NCBI RefSeq assembly: GCF_001463705.1
Contig: NZ_BBWH01000031.1
Span: 120,870 to 184,869 of the forward strand
DNA length: 64,000 nucleotides
Reading direction: 5' to 3'
Origin: Aureimonas sp. AU12
GTDB taxonomy: Bacteria > Pseudomonadota > Alphaproteobacteria > Rhizobiales > Rhizobiaceae
Part shown: piece by piece, positions 40,720 to 49,840 of the stretch
How the letters are laid out: every line of letters begins with the position of its first letter
How positions within the stretch are numbered: the first letter of the stretch is position 1
Position numbers and translations under genes: made by a program
Notes under the pieces: model-generated
Databases searched by the model: none
Seen by the model: the letters and a program-made list of their open reading frames with translations, nothing else
Told to the model about the DNA's origin: nothing

Positions 40720-41951
40720 GAGGGGGATCTCGCAGGGTCCGGGGCGCCGGGGGTATCGGTTCGTGGCACGATGCCGGGCGCGAACGGATCGTCCCCGGCA
40801 TCGAGCGCCGCCCACTCGCCGCGCACCCCTTCGTCGCGTTCGCGGGGGCCCGCGTCAAGCCGCAGCGCGTGGGCGCGTGCGGGCGCGAGACGCGCGAGCG
40901 CCCAGACCGCCATCGCCCGAACGAGCGGGGCCTCGTCGGCGACGAGGTGCTCGATGAGCGGCACGAGCGCCGGCTCGCCGGAATTGCCGGCCGCCACAAG
41001 GCAGTTGGAGACGAACTTCGCCCGCCCCACCCGCTTCACCGGAGAACCCGAAAAGAGCGCGCGGAACGCGGCATCGTCGAGCGCCAGCAGCGTCTCGAGG
41101 CGCGGCGCCTTGAGATCCTCGCGGGCCCGAAGCTTGGCCTCGCGAGCGGTAACGGCGAACTTGTTCCACGGGCAAACGGCAAGGCAATCGTCGCAGCCGT
41201 AGATGCGGTTGCCCATGGCGGCGCGGAACTCGGCCGGGATCGCCCGCTTCGTCTCGATCGTCAGGTAGGAGATGCAGCGGCGCGCATCGAGCCGGTAGGG
41301 CTCGGGAAAGGCGTCGGTCGGGCAGGCGTCCTGGCAGGCGCGGCAGGAACCGCAGAGATCGCGCCCCGGCGCATCGGCCTCGAAGGCGATCGTGGTGACG
41401 ATCGAGCCGAGGAAGAGCCAGGAGCCGAACTGGCGCGAGACGAGATTGGTATGCTTGCCCTGCCAGCCGAGGCCCGCCGCTTCGCCGAGGGGCTTTTCCA
41501 TCAGCGGCGCGGTGTCGACGAAGACCTTGGCGTCGTGGGCGCGAGCGCCCTCGCGCGATCCGGCGCGCGCCACCACGCGCCCCGCCAGTTCCTTCAGCTT
41601 GCCCTTGACCACGTCGTGATAGTCGCGGTGCCGCGCATAGACCGAGATCGCGCCCCGGTCGCGCAAGCGCTGGATCGCCAGCGGATCGGCCTCGTCCGGC
41701 CCGTAGTTGAGGCCGAGCACCACCACGGAGCGCGCCTCGGGCCAGAGGGCGCGCACCGTGCGCCGCCGCTCGGCGGTCTCGGGAAGCCAGTCCATCGTGC
41801 CGTGATGCCCGGCCGCGATGAACCGGTCGAGCCGCTCGCCGGCCACGCCCTCGTTGCGCGCATCGGTGACGCCGAGCGCATCGAAGCCCAGACGCCGCGC
41901 ATCCGCGTCGAGAAAGCGCCGGAGCGCGTCGGGGGAAAGGGTCTCGGCCAT
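40716..41951 (-). CDS. queG: Epoxyqueuosine reductase QueG
   Basis: 411-residue iron-sulfur, cobalamin-dependent enzyme that reduces epoxyqueuosine to queuosine in the wobble position of tRNAs for His, Tyr, Asp and Asn. The N-terminal domain has RFIAAGHHGTMDWLPETAER and VVVLGLNYGPDEADPLAIQR. Two 4Fe-4S clusters are bound by DLCGSCRACQDACPTDAFPE and YGCDDCLAVCPWNKFAVTAR. FVDTAPLMEKPLGEAAGLGW is also diagnostic. A HEAT-like tail follows. It forms a pair with the SDR gene, overlapping by four bases. Confidence 0.97.
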   Translation of the reverse strand: MAETLSPDALRRFLDADARRLGFDALGVTDARNEGVAGERLDRFIAAGHHGTMDWLPETAERRRTVRALWPEARSVVVLGLNYGPDEADPLAIQRLRDRGAISVYARHRDYHDVVKGKLKELAGRVVARAGSREGARAHDAKVFVDTAPLMEKPLGEAAGLGWQGKHTNLVSRQFGSWLFLGSIVTTIAFEADAPGRDLCGSCRACQDACPTDAFPEPYRLDARRCISYLTIETKRAIPAEFRAAMGNRIYGCDDCLAVCPWNKFAVTAREAKLRAREDLKAPRLETLLALDDAAFRALFSGSPVKRVGRAKFVSNCLVAAGNSGEPALVPLIEHLVADEAPLVRAMAVWALARLAPARAHALRLDAGPRERDEGVRGEWAALDAGDDPFAPGIVPRTDTPGAPDPARSPS

Positions 41952-41963
41952 GGCCCGCCGATC

Positions 41964-42034
41964 CTAGAGCATTTCCGGGCGAAGCGGACACGGCTTCGTC
42001 GCCGGACCCGGCGGACGAGATCGAAACCTGGAGC
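41964..42034. repeat. Dispersed palindromic intergenic repeat, copy B
   Basis: It begins CTAGAGCATTTCCGGGCGAA and contains CGAAGCGGACAC, TTCGTCG, CGGAC and CCTGGAGC, the same ordered blocks as copy A at 5788-5871. It sits between the GST and queG genes, both minus strand, in a 137-base gap. Confidence 0.7.
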
Positions 42035-42088
42035 CCGAGCAGGGCGGGGATCGCGGCGCGGGGATCGGCGAGCGGCCCGGCGTCAGGT

Positions 42089-42781
42089 TCAGAAGTCGAG
42101 TTCGGCGTAATGCGCCACCGGCGGGATGCCGCGCACGCGCTCGGTCAGGAAGGGCCGGAAGGCGGGGCGCGACTTCATTCGCATGTACCATTCCTTGGCC
42201 GCCGGCTCCTCGTCCCAGGCGACCTCGCCGAGATAGTCGAGGATCGACACCGCCGAGGCGGCCGCCAGATCGGCATAGGAGAGCTTGGGGCCCGACAGCC
42301 AGTTGCGGCTCTCGGCCAGCCAGCCGATGTAGCGCATGTGGTTCTTCAGGTTGGCGCGCGCGGCCCGGATCGCCGAGGCGTCGGGCGAGCCGCCGCCCTC
42401 GTTGGTGCGCATCTCCAGCTTGAACACGCGCTCGCGCACCAGATAGCGCGTCACCTCGCCGTCCATCTTGACGAGGAACCACTCGGTCAGCCGCCGGATC
42501 TCGGCGCGCTCGAAGGGCTTTTCGGCCAGCAGCCGTCGCTCGCGCTGGAAGGCGCCGCGCGTCTCGTCGAGATACTCGGCCACCACCATTCCGCCGACGA
42601 TCGGCGGCCCGGCGCCCTCGACGAGGATCGGCAGGGTCGCCGCCGGGTTCATCGCCAGGAACTCGGGGCGCCGCTCCCAGGGACGTTCGTCCACCAGTTC
42701 CGCACGCTCGCCGTACTCGCCGAGCACCAGCCGGATGAAGCGGGAGGCGGCGGACATCGGATGGTGGTGAAGGGTGAGCAT
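42089..42781 (-). CDS. Glutathione S-transferase family protein
   Basis: 230-residue GST. ATG 42781 opens MLTLHHHPMSAASRFIRLVL, a thioredoxin-fold N-terminus with Ser near the glutathione site. NPAATLPILVEGAGPPIVGG and VVAEYLDETRGAFQ supply the cis-Pro and the Glu of the G-site. The helical domain includes KLSYADLAAASAVSILDYLG with the capping Asp. Its place between queG and uppP is widely conserved in Hyphomicrobiales. A 14-base palindrome lies 13 bases upstream of the start. The function is unknown. Confidence 0.9.
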   Translation of the reverse strand: MLTLHHHPMSAASRFIRLVLGEYGERAELVDERPWERRPEFLAMNPAATLPILVEGAGPPIVGGMVVAEYLDETRGAFQRERRLLAEKPFERAEIRRLTEWFLVKMDGEVTRYLVRERVFKLEMRTNEGGGSPDASAIRAARANLKNHMRYIGWLAESRNWLSGPKLSYADLAAASAVSILDYLGEVAWDEEPAAKEWYMRMKSRPAFRPFLTERVRGIPPVAHYAELDF

Positions 42782-43089
42782 GAAGGGCAGACACTCGAAC
42801 GTTCGAGGAAGGCGGGCGAAAGGCGGCCGAGGGCTGCCAGACGACGCCACCCTAGACCGGCTTGTGTTGGCGGTTCGTAAAGGATGGCTTTCGAACCTTG
42901 TGGTTGGCGAGGAGATAATCCAAACCGCCCGATGCGCAAGGCGGCTTTCGCGTTCGTATTCTCGCCGTCATGCCGCCGAAAGGTTCGAGGCCGATACTGA
43001 ACGCCCGCAAGGGCCACGGCCCGGCCTCCTTGATATCAGTGATTCGCGCTCCGGCCCCTCGCCGTCGCCAGCGCCCCCAGGACGTGTTG
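42782..43089. other. Intergenic region between divergent GST and uppP
   Basis: 308 bases with no supported gene. It contains the perfect palindrome CTCGAACGTTCGAG at 42794-42807, just upstream of the GST start, which could be an operator. Promoters for both genes should lie here. Confidence 0.4.
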
Positions 43090-43896
43090 ATGGACAGCTT
43101 TCAATATCTCGATGCGATCATCCTCGGCTTCATCGAGGGACTGACCGAGTTCATCCCCGTCTCCTCAACCGGCCACATCCTGCTCGCCGGCGAGCTGCTC
43201 GGCTTCAAGACCACGGGCGACACGTTCCCCGTCCTGATCCAGCTCGGCGCGGTGCTGGCCGTGCTCTCGGTCTATTTCGGGCGGCTCTGGCATCTGGCGA
43301 CCACCCTGCCCTCCTCGGCCAAGAGCCGGCGCTTCGTCGGCGGCATCCTTCTCGCCTTCCTGCCGGCAGCGGTGATCGGGGCGCTCGCCCACGACTTCAT
43401 CAAGACGGTCCTCTTCGATTCGCCGATGACGATCTGCGTCGCCCTCCTCGTCGGCGGCGTCCTGCTCCTCGTCATCGACCGCCTGCCGCTGGTGCCGCGC
43501 TACAGGGATGTCGAGGACTACCCGCTGTCGCTCTGCCTGAAGATCGGCCTGTTCCAGTGCCTCGCCATGATCCCCGGCACCTCGCGCTCGGGCGCCACGA
43601 TCGCCGGCGCCCTCCTCATGGGCACCGACAAGCGCTCGGCCGCCGAGTTCTCCTTCTTCCTCGCCATGCCCACCATGGCCGGCGCCTTCGCCTACGATCT
43701 CCTGAAGAACCGGGCGCTGCTGACGATGGACGACGCCACGCTCATCGCCATCGGCTTCGTCGTCTCGTTCCTCTCGGCGCTCGTCGTGGTGAAGTCGCTG
43801 CTCGGCTTCGTCTCGCGCTACGGCTTCGCGCCCTTCGCATGGTGGCGCATCGTCGTCGGCGCCATCGGCATCGGCGTCCTCCTCGCCTACCGCTGA
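43090..43896 (+). CDS. uppP: Undecaprenyl-diphosphate phosphatase UppP (BacA family)
   Basis: 268-residue membrane enzyme that recycles the undecaprenyl carrier lipid by removing a phosphate from C55-PP, needed for peptidoglycan and O-antigen synthesis. The first catalytic stretch [20 protein letters not shown] and the second, [20 protein letters not shown], are both intact, with the catalytic Glu, Ser, His and Arg. [20 protein letters not shown] follows. ATG 43090 starts the usual MDSFQYLDA. Its length is typical. Confidence 0.96.
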   Translation: MDSFQYLDAIILGFIEGLTEFIPVSSTGHILLAGELLGFKTTGDTFPVLIQLGAVLAVLSVYFGRLWHLATTLPSSAKSRRFVGGILLAFLPAAVIGALAHDFIKTVLFDSPMTICVALLVGGVLLLVIDRLPLVPRYRDVEDYPLSLCLKIGLFQCLAMIPGTSRSGATIAGALLMGTDKRSAAEFSFFLAMPTMAGAFAYDLLKNRALLTMDDATLIAIGFVVSFLSALVVVKSLLGFVSRYGFAPFAWWRIVVGAIGIGVLLAYR

Positions 43897-44036
43897 GGTC
43901 TCGGCGGACGGGCGGGGCGGATCCTCGCCGGCCCGCCTCGTCGCCTCGCGGATCATTGGCCCGCGCGCCCCTCTCAACCCCACCTTAACCACGCTCGTTT
44001 ACCACTCGGCCCATCGTTCCCTGCCGAGTGCCTCTC

Positions 44037-44906
44037 ATGAAGCCAGCCGTTTCCCTCCTCGCCGTCAGTGCCCTCGCGCTCGGCCTCACGGCCTGCGCCG
44101 GCAACCAGGCGTCGAGCTTGGCGCTCCGGGCGCCGACAGCCACCGGCGCGGTCCCGGCGCTCGGCTTCGCGGCGACCCCATCCGCCGACGACGCCTTTCC
44201 GCTGCGCCAGTCCTTCCAGCCCGCCTTCGTCTCGCCGCTCGCCGGCCGCTCGATTCCCGTCTCGCGGCTTTCCGACATCCAGCTCGCCGACCGCGAGGTG
44301 GTGCTGACCTTCGACGACGGCCCGATGCCCGGCAAGACGCCGCGCATCCTCGCGGCGCTGAAGGCGCGCGGCGTCGGCGCCACCTTTCTGATGGTCGGCG
44401 CGATGGCCGACGCCTATCCCGAGATCGCGCAAGACGTGGCCGCACAAGGGCACACGATCGGCACGCACACGCAGAACCACAGCAATCTCGCCCGCCTCAG
44501 CGACGCGGCGGCGATGGCCGAGATCAGCGCCGGCCAGCTCAGCGTCGCTGAAGCGCTCGAGCCGATCGGCCTGAAACCCGCGCCCTTCTTCCGCTTCCCC
44601 TACCTCGCCGACCGCCCCTCGCTGCGCCAGCGCATCGCCGAACAGGGGATCGTCGCGATCGACGTCGACGTGGATTCCAAGGATTATTTCCCGAGCTCAC
44701 CTTCGCTGGTGAAGGAGCGCACGCTCGCCGCCCTCGAACGGCATGGGCGCGGCATCATTCTCTTCCACGACATTCACATGCGCACCGTCGAGATGCTGCC
44801 CGACCTTCTCGCCGGCCTCGAGGCACGCGGCTTCAAGGTGGTGCGCCTCGTGCCCGCCGACGCCGCCCCGCTTCTCGCCTCCGCCACCCGCGCGCCGGCC
44901 CTGTAA
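44037..44906 (+). CDS. Lipoprotein polysaccharide deacetylase (NodB domain)
   Basis: 289-residue lipoprotein. ATG 44037 gives MKPAVSLLAVSALALGLTAC, a signal peptide with a lipobox (LTAC) placing the lipidated Cys at residue 20. The NodB domain carries REVVLTFDDGPMPGKTPRIL (Asp-Asp metal pair), IGTHTQNHSNLARL (His-x-x-x-His) and FFRFPYLADRPSLRQRI, and near the end GIILFHDIHMRTVEMLPDLL. It may trim acetyl groups from peptidoglycan or a surface glycan. It sits between uppP and the NDUFA9-like gene. Confidence 0.88.
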   Translation: MKPAVSLLAVSALALGLTACAGNQASSLALRAPTATGAVPALGFAATPSADDAFPLRQSFQPAFVSPLAGRSIPVSRLSDIQLADREVVLTFDDGPMPGKTPRILAALKARGVGATFLMVGAMADAYPEIAQDVAAQGHTIGTHTQNHSNLARLSDAAAMAEISAGQLSVAEALEPIGLKPAPFFRFPYLADRPSLRQRIAEQGIVAIDVDVDSKDYFPSSPSLVKERTLAALERHGRGIILFHDIHMRTVEMLPDLLAGLEARGFKVVRLVPADAAPLLASATRAPAL

Positions 44907-44985
44907 GCCACTGCAGGTCCAGCGAAACGGGTCGGTCGCCTCGCGGCCGATCCGCCGCATGCCGATCGGGCGCGTCCCGCCCATG

Positions 44986-45012
44986 AAAAAGGGGAGAGCC
45001 ATCGCCCTCCCC
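44986..45012 (-). terminator. Rho-independent terminator of the NDUFA9-like gene
   Basis: On the minus strand GGGGAGGGC pairs with GCTCTCCCC (one G.U) over GATG and runs into TTTTT. Confidence 0.85.
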
Positions 45013-45059
45013 GTTGGATGCCCGACATGCCGCAGCGCGAGCTCAGCCGCGCCTGCGCC

Positions 45060-46085
45060 TCAGGCCTTGGCGACGCCGTCGTCGCCGGGCAGGCTCGAAT
45101 CCTCCGCCGGGCGGTCGTCGTGGTCCTGCGGCTTGGTGAACTGGCCTTGCGGGCGAAACCGCACGAGATAGGTCGGCAGCACCGCCTCCAGCGTGCGCGG
45201 ACGGATCCCGAACGCCTCGAAGGTGCGCCCCTCGGCCTTCGCCGCCTCGGACACGACATTGTCGATCTGCAGCTGCACGACCTGGTCGGGCGTCAGCGGC
45301 GCGCCCGGCATGTACTGCGCGAGATTGGCGAGCGAGGCGGCGGTGCCGAAGGGAATGGAGAGGAAGCGCTTGCGGCGTTCGATGACGCGCAGCATCTCCT
45401 CCATCATCTCGCGGAAGCTCAGCGCCTCGGGGCCACCGAGCTCGTAGACGCGCCCGCCCGCGACCTTGCCGTCCACCGCACCCGCCACCGCCAGCGCCAC
45501 GTCGTTGACGAAGACCGGCTGGAACATCGTCGCGCCGCCGCCGAGCAGCGGAATGAAGGGCGACAGCCGCGCCATGTTGGCGAAGCGGTTGAAGAACTGG
45601 TCCTCGGCGCCGAAGACGATGGAGGGGCGCAGGATCACCGCCTCCGGCACGGCCGCGAGAACGCGCGCCTCGCCCTCGGCCTTCGTGCGCGCATATTCGG
45701 AGTTGGACGCAGCATCGGCGCCGATCGCCGACATCTGGACCATCGGCAGCGAGCGCTTGGCCGCCGCTTCCGCCACGAGGCCGGCGCCCTTGGCCTGCAG
45801 CACCGTGAAGTTCTGCTTGCCGGCCTCCGTCAGGATCCCGACGAGGTTGACGACGTGGTCGGACCCTTCCACCGCGCGGTCGATCGACCAGGGATAGCGA
45901 AGGTTCGCCTGCACGGCCTGGATCTGGCCGAGCGTTCCCGCGATCTGCAGGTGATAGGCGAGGTCGGGCCGGCGGCAGGCGACGCGGATGCGGTGGCCGC
46001 GCTTGGCGAGCGCATGCACGACGTAACGTCCGAGGAAGCCGGACCCTCCGAACACCGTGATCTGCTTCTTCGTGTCGACTGCCAT
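45060..46085 (-). CDS. Complex I NDUFA9-like NAD(P)-binding SDR protein
   Basis: 341-residue atypical SDR related to the NDUFA9 accessory subunit of respiratory complex I. KKQITVFGGSGFLGRYVVHA is the nucleotide-binding loop. LAYHLQIAGTLGQIQAVQAN, VVNLVGILTEAGKQNFTVLQ and RPSIVFGAEDQFFNRFANMA are characteristic of the group. ATG 46085 (MAVDTKKQ) is chosen over an Arg-rich upstream reading. In alphaproteobacteria these proteins are thought to associate with complex I, but nuo genes are not here. It has its own terminator. Confidence 0.92.
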   Translation of the reverse strand: MAVDTKKQITVFGGSGFLGRYVVHALAKRGHRIRVACRRPDLAYHLQIAGTLGQIQAVQANLRYPWSIDRAVEGSDHVVNLVGILTEAGKQNFTVLQAKGAGLVAEAAAKRSLPMVQMSAIGADAASNSEYARTKAEGEARVLAAVPEAVILRPSIVFGAEDQFFNRFANMARLSPFIPLLGGGATMFQPVFVNDVALAVAGAVDGKVAGGRVYELGGPEALSFREMMEEMLRVIERRKRFLSIPFGTAASLANLAQYMPGAPLTPDQVVQLQIDNVVSEAAKAEGRTFEAFGIRPRTLEAVLPTYLVRFRPQGQFTKPQDHDDRPAEDSSLPGDDGVAKA

Positions 46086-46395
46086 GGGAATGCCTCGCGG
46101 CTTGAGGAACCGTGCGCCTTTGCGCGGGAAACGAGCGCGGAAGGTCTCTAGATCGTCTGGCTTTAACGGAGATCGCGCTGCGGGAAAAGCCGCTTCCCGT
46201 CGCCGTGGCGTCGGCTGCCGTCGCATTCAGAGCTCCAACGCAGACCCATCGCGAACGCTCCCGCGACCGACCGCCTCACGAGCCTTCACACCTCACCTTC
46301 TCGGCTTCCGCCCCGCTCGACGCCCCACGCTGTCGCGGACCATCCGCCACCCGCACGATTTCTCGCCCCGTCCGAAGCTTTCCTCGCGAACGCGA
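46086..46395. other. Intergenic region upstream of tRNA-Leu
   Basis: 310 bases between the divergent NDUFA9-like gene and the tRNA promoter. No credible ORF. The Arg/Ser-rich readings in several frames are composition effects. Confidence 0.4.
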
Positions 46396-46424
46396 TTGAC
46401 AGCACCGCGATCGAAACTTATTGA
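46396..46424 (+). promoter_or_regulatory. Housekeeping promoter of tRNA-Leu
   Basis: A perfect -35 TTGACA (46396-46401), a 17-base spacer and the -10 TATTGA (46419-46424), ending 10 bases before the mature 5-prime end of the tRNA. Confidence 0.8.
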
Positions 46425-46434
46425 GACCGCCAGT

Positions 46435-46519
46435 GCCCAGGTGGCGGAATTGGTAGACGCGCACGGTTCAGGTCCGTGTACCGCAAGGTGTGAAGGTTCG
46501 AGTCCTTTCCTGGGCACCA
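46435..46519 (+). tRNA. tRNA-Leu (anticodon CAG)
   Basis: 85 bases folding as a class II tRNA. The acceptor arms GCCCAGG and CCTGGGC are followed by A and an encoded CCA. The D-arm reads GCGGAATTGGTAGACGC, the anticodon loop TTCAGGT with CAG at 46469-46471, and there is a long variable arm (GTACCGCAAGGTGT) and a T-arm AAGGTTCGAGTCCTT. It decodes CUG, the main leucine codon in such a GC-rich genome. Confidence 0.97.
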
Positions 46520-46540
46520 TTCCGCAAGACAGTTGTTGAG

Positions 46541-46559
46541 GCCCTCGCCAGACGAGGGC
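46541..46559 (+). terminator. Hairpin after tRNA-Leu
   Basis: Perfect seven-base arms GCCCTCG and CGAGGGC over five bases, 21 bases after the tRNA. No U-run; it probably ends or trims the tRNA precursor. Confidence 0.5.
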
Positions 46560-46755
46560 TGGATCGTGAGCGGATCTGCTTCGGCAGAGGTCGGGTAATC
46601 TGCCAACCGACGTCGACGTGTTGAGTTTATTCCTTTCATTCGATCGAAGATCGCTGATGTCGGCATTGCGTCGTCTGGCGCTCGTTGGCGCGTGCGATCG
46701 GCCTTTCCGGTCGGCGTCCGGCGCTCTCTCGCGCTGAACCGCTGGCCGGCCAAGC

Positions 46756-48138
46756 TCATGGATTCGGGGCCCCCTCGCGGGCCCGCTCTTCAGCGCGCCG
46801 GGTGCGGATGACGTCGGCGACGAAGTTGCGCGACAGGCTGTGATAGAGCGCCTCGCCCGAGACCAGCCGTGCGGTGCCGTAGCCGAGCAGCGCTGCGAGC
46901 ATGAGCGGGATGACGTTGCCCTGGTTGCCGGTCATTTCGAGGATGATGACGAAGGCCGTCATCGGCGCCTGCACGACGCCCGCGAAATAGCCGGCCATGC
47001 CGAGCGTGGCGGCGAGCCCCGTGCCGGTGCCGAGGACGAGGCCGATCGTCGAACCGAGCCCCGCTCCCACCGCGAGCGAGGGGGCGAAGATGCCGCCGGG
47101 AATGCCCGACACCATCGAGACGAGACTGGCGGCGAATTTCTCGGCGAAGAACAGCGCCGGCAGGGCCGTGCCCTCGATCGCGCCCCGCGCCTGCTCGTAG
47201 CCGGTGCCGTAGGTCGCCCCGTTGGAGACGAGGCCGATGAGCGCGACGAGGAGCCCGCAGACGCCGGCCGCGGCCACCGCGCGCCGCCGCGGCACGGCGA
47301 CGGTCCATCGCTTGATCCGCCGCATCAGGCGCAGAGCGCAGGCGCTGAACGCGGCGCCGAGCGCCCCGCCGATGATGCCGCAGGCGATCACCAGCAGCCA
47401 GTCGCGCGCCGAGCCCGCCACCGCCTCGCTCTCGCCGAAATAGGTGTAGTTTCCGGTCAGGGCGAGGGAGGCGAGGCCGGCCAGGACCACCGCGGAGAGC
47501 ACGAGCCCGTTGGTGCGCGCCTCGTAGGCGCGGCCCATCTCCTCGATCGCGAAGACGATGCCGGCGAGCGGCGTGTTGAAGGCCGCCGCGATGCCGGCGG
47601 CCGAGCCGGCGAGGATGAGCCCGCGCGCCTGCGCCATACCGCCGAAGCGCCCGGCGGCCAGCATGATGGCGGCCCCGACCTGGACGGTCGGTCCCTCGCG
47701 GCCGATTGAGGCGCCCGAGAGCAGCCCCAGGAGCGTCAGCAGGATCTTGCCGGCGGCGATTCGCAGCGACAGGAGGCGGCCGCGGTCGGCGGCATCTTCG
47801 AGATGGCGCGCGGCGATCGCCTGCGGGATGCCGCTGCCCTGCGCGTTCGGAAAGAACGTCACCGCGAGATAGGCCGAGAGGGCAAAGCCCGCCGGCGGCA
47901 GGAGAAGCATGGCGAGCGGGCCGAGGCCGTCGGTGGCGCGGATCGCGGCGAACGCGTGCTGCGCGGCATCGGCGAGAAACGCGAAGGCGACGCTGACGAG
48001 GCCGATGGCGAGCGCGCCCGCCCAGAACACCAGCCGCGGCCGCCAGACCTTGCGCGTCGCCCAGACCCGGCGCGAGCGCCTGAGCAGGCGGACCTTGCGC
48101 AGGCGCATGCGGGTGTCGGACGAAGCGGGCGTGATCAT
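46756..48138 (-). CDS. clcA: ClC-family chloride/proton exchanger
   Basis: About 460-residue membrane protein. The selectivity motifs are in order: FFPNAQGSGIPQAIAARHLE (Gly-Ser-Gly-Ile-Pro), SGASIGREGPTVQVGAAIML (gating Glu in Gly-Arg-Glu-Gly-Pro) and SGIPGGIFAPSLAVGAGLGS (Gly-x-Phe-x-Pro). The internal proton Glu is kept in FAIEEMGRAYEARTNG, matching Glu202-Glu203 of the E. coli exchanger, so proton-coupled exchange is expected rather than a channel. ATG 48138 was chosen; a longer frame adds 59 unrelated residues. No CBS domains are present. Confidence 0.92.
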   Translation of the reverse strand: MITPASSDTRMRLRKVRLLRRSRRVWATRKVWRPRLVFWAGALAIGLVSVAFAFLADAAQHAFAAIRATDGLGPLAMLLLPPAGFALSAYLAVTFFPNAQGSGIPQAIAARHLEDAADRGRLLSLRIAAGKILLTLLGLLSGASIGREGPTVQVGAAIMLAAGRFGGMAQARGLILAGSAAGIAAAFNTPLAGIVFAIEEMGRAYEARTNGLVLSAVVLAGLASLALTGNYTYFGESEAVAGSARDWLLVIACGIIGGALGAAFSACALRLMRRIKRWTVAVPRRRAVAAAGVCGLLVALIGLVSNGATYGTGYEQARGAIEGTALPALFFAEKFAASLVSMVSGIPGGIFAPSLAVGAGLGSTIGLVLGTGTGLAATLGMAGYFAGVVQAPMTAFVIILEMTGNQGNVIPLMLAALLGYGTARLVSGEALYHSLSRNFVADVIRTRRAEERAREGAPNP

Positions 48139-48392
48139 GCGGTCGGGTTCCAGAGGAGGGACGCCCGCGAGCTTGAAGATCCCGCGCCCCGCTGTCGAAC
48201 GTTTCCTCGCTTCGACCGACGAGATCGAGACGCTTTCAGGGAACGCAGCGGCCCCGACCGGCGTCTCGCTCTCGTCATGCAACGTGCGGGTTCGAGCCGA
48301 CGATCCGCCAGCCACGAGGACCAGACCGTCATGAACGACCTTCCGATCCCCAGCTCCACCGGTTTGGCTCCTACGCGGCGAGAGGTGCCGGC

Positions 48393-49652
48393 ATGACCTC
48401 GCGCTTTCTCTGGCGGCTTCGGCAGCTCACCCGCCGCATCTGGTTCCGGGCGACCCTCTTCTCGCTGGCGGCGGTGGCGACCGCGCTCGTGGCGCTCGTC
48501 GTCACGCCCTATATTCCCAACGACCTACCGACCCAGATCGGCGCCAATGCCGTCGACAACATTCTCGGCATCATCGCCTCCTCGATGCTGACGGTGACGA
48601 CCTTCTCCCTCTCCACGATGGTCGGCGCCTATTCCGCGGCGACGAGCAACGTGACGCCGCGGGCGACGAAGCTGGTGATGGAGGACACGACCACCCAGAA
48701 CGTGCTGGCGACCTTCATCGGTTCGTTCCTGTTCAGCCTGGTCGGCATCGTGGCGCTGTCGACCGGGATTTACGGCGAGAGCGGGCGCGTCGTCCTGTTC
48801 GGGGTGACGATCCTCGTGATCGTCTTCATCGTGGTGACGCTGCTGCGCTGGATCGACCACCTCTCCCGGCTCGGCCGCGTGACCGAGACGACCCAGCGCG
48901 TCGAGGAGGCGGCGATCGCCTCGATGCGCGAGCGCCATCGCAGTCCCTTCCTCGGGGGCCGCGAACTGGCCGATCCCGCCTCGCAGATCCCGGCGGACGC
49001 CCGGTCCGTCTCGGTTCCCGAGATCGGCTACGTCCAGCACATCGACATGGCCGACCTCTCCGAGCTGGCGGGCGAGGCGGGGAAGATCTTCGTGCGGGCG
49101 GTGCCCGGCGACTTCATCGATCCGACGCGGCCCGTTGCCGAGTTCTCCGGGTTCGGCGACGACGGGATCGCCGATCGCATCCGCGCCTGCTTCACGATCG
49201 GCGATATCCGCTCCTACGACCAGGATCCGCGCTTCGGCGTCTCGGTTCTGACCGAGATCGCCAGCCGCGCCCTGTCGCCGGCGACGAACGATCTGGGCAC
49301 GGTGATCGACGTGATCGGGCGAACGGTGCGGGTGCTCGCGGTACGGGCCGAGCCGATCGAGGGCGAGCGAGAGATCGAGCACCCCAACGTCTTCGTGCCC
49401 AGGCTCGACGTCGCCGACCTCTTCGACGACCTCTACATTCCGATCGCGCGCGATGGGGCGACGCTCGTCGAGATCGGCGTGCGCCTGCAGAAATCTCTGG
49501 CGACGCTGGCGCGCCTCGGCGCCGATGGCTTTGCCGCGCAGGCGGCGCGCCACTCGCGCCAAGCGCTGGAGCGCTTCGAGAACGGGCTGACGATCGAGGC
49601 CGACAAGGCGACCGTCCGGCGCGCCGCCGAGAGGGTGGGCCATCCTGACTGA
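48393..49652 (+). CDS. DUF2254 integral membrane protein
   Basis: 419-residue protein with about four hydrophobic segments in the first 160 residues and a soluble C-terminal part. SSMLTVTTFSLSTMVGAYSA followed by NVTPRATKLVMEDTTTQNVL, then GYVQHIDMADLSELA and RIRACFTIGDIRSYDQDPRF and EIASRALSPATNDLGTVIDV, are the conserved stretches of DUF2254. The biochemical function is unknown; the conserved acidic cytosolic part suggests a channel- or sensor-like role. It stands alone, divergent from clcA. Confidence 0.92.
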   Translation: MTSRFLWRLRQLTRRIWFRATLFSLAAVATALVALVVTPYIPNDLPTQIGANAVDNILGIIASSMLTVTTFSLSTMVGAYSAATSNVTPRATKLVMEDTTTQNVLATFIGSFLFSLVGIVALSTGIYGESGRVVLFGVTILVIVFIVVTLLRWIDHLSRLGRVTETTQRVEEAAIASMRERHRSPFLGGRELADPASQIPADARSVSVPEIGYVQHIDMADLSELAGEAGKIFVRAVPGDFIDPTRPVAEFSGFGDDGIADRIRACFTIGDIRSYDQDPRFGVSVLTEIASRALSPATNDLGTVIDVIGRTVRVLAVRAEPIEGEREIEHPNVFVPRLDVADLFDDLYIPIARDGATLVEIGVRLQKSLATLARLGADGFAAQAARHSRQALERFENGLTIEADKATVRRAAERVGHPD

Positions 49653-49840
49653 GCGGCCGGGCAACCTTCCCGCGACCGGTACGTCAGGCCAGCCAGCCAA
49701 GTCCTTGATCGCTTGGACCCGCCGCATAGCCATGGGTTGCATTGCGGCAACACGAAACCGTCATTGCGCCTGAACTTAAGTCGCTGGCAACGTCCCTCCG
49801 GCAGTCTCTCCACCGACTGACAACCGAGAGGGATGAGCCG

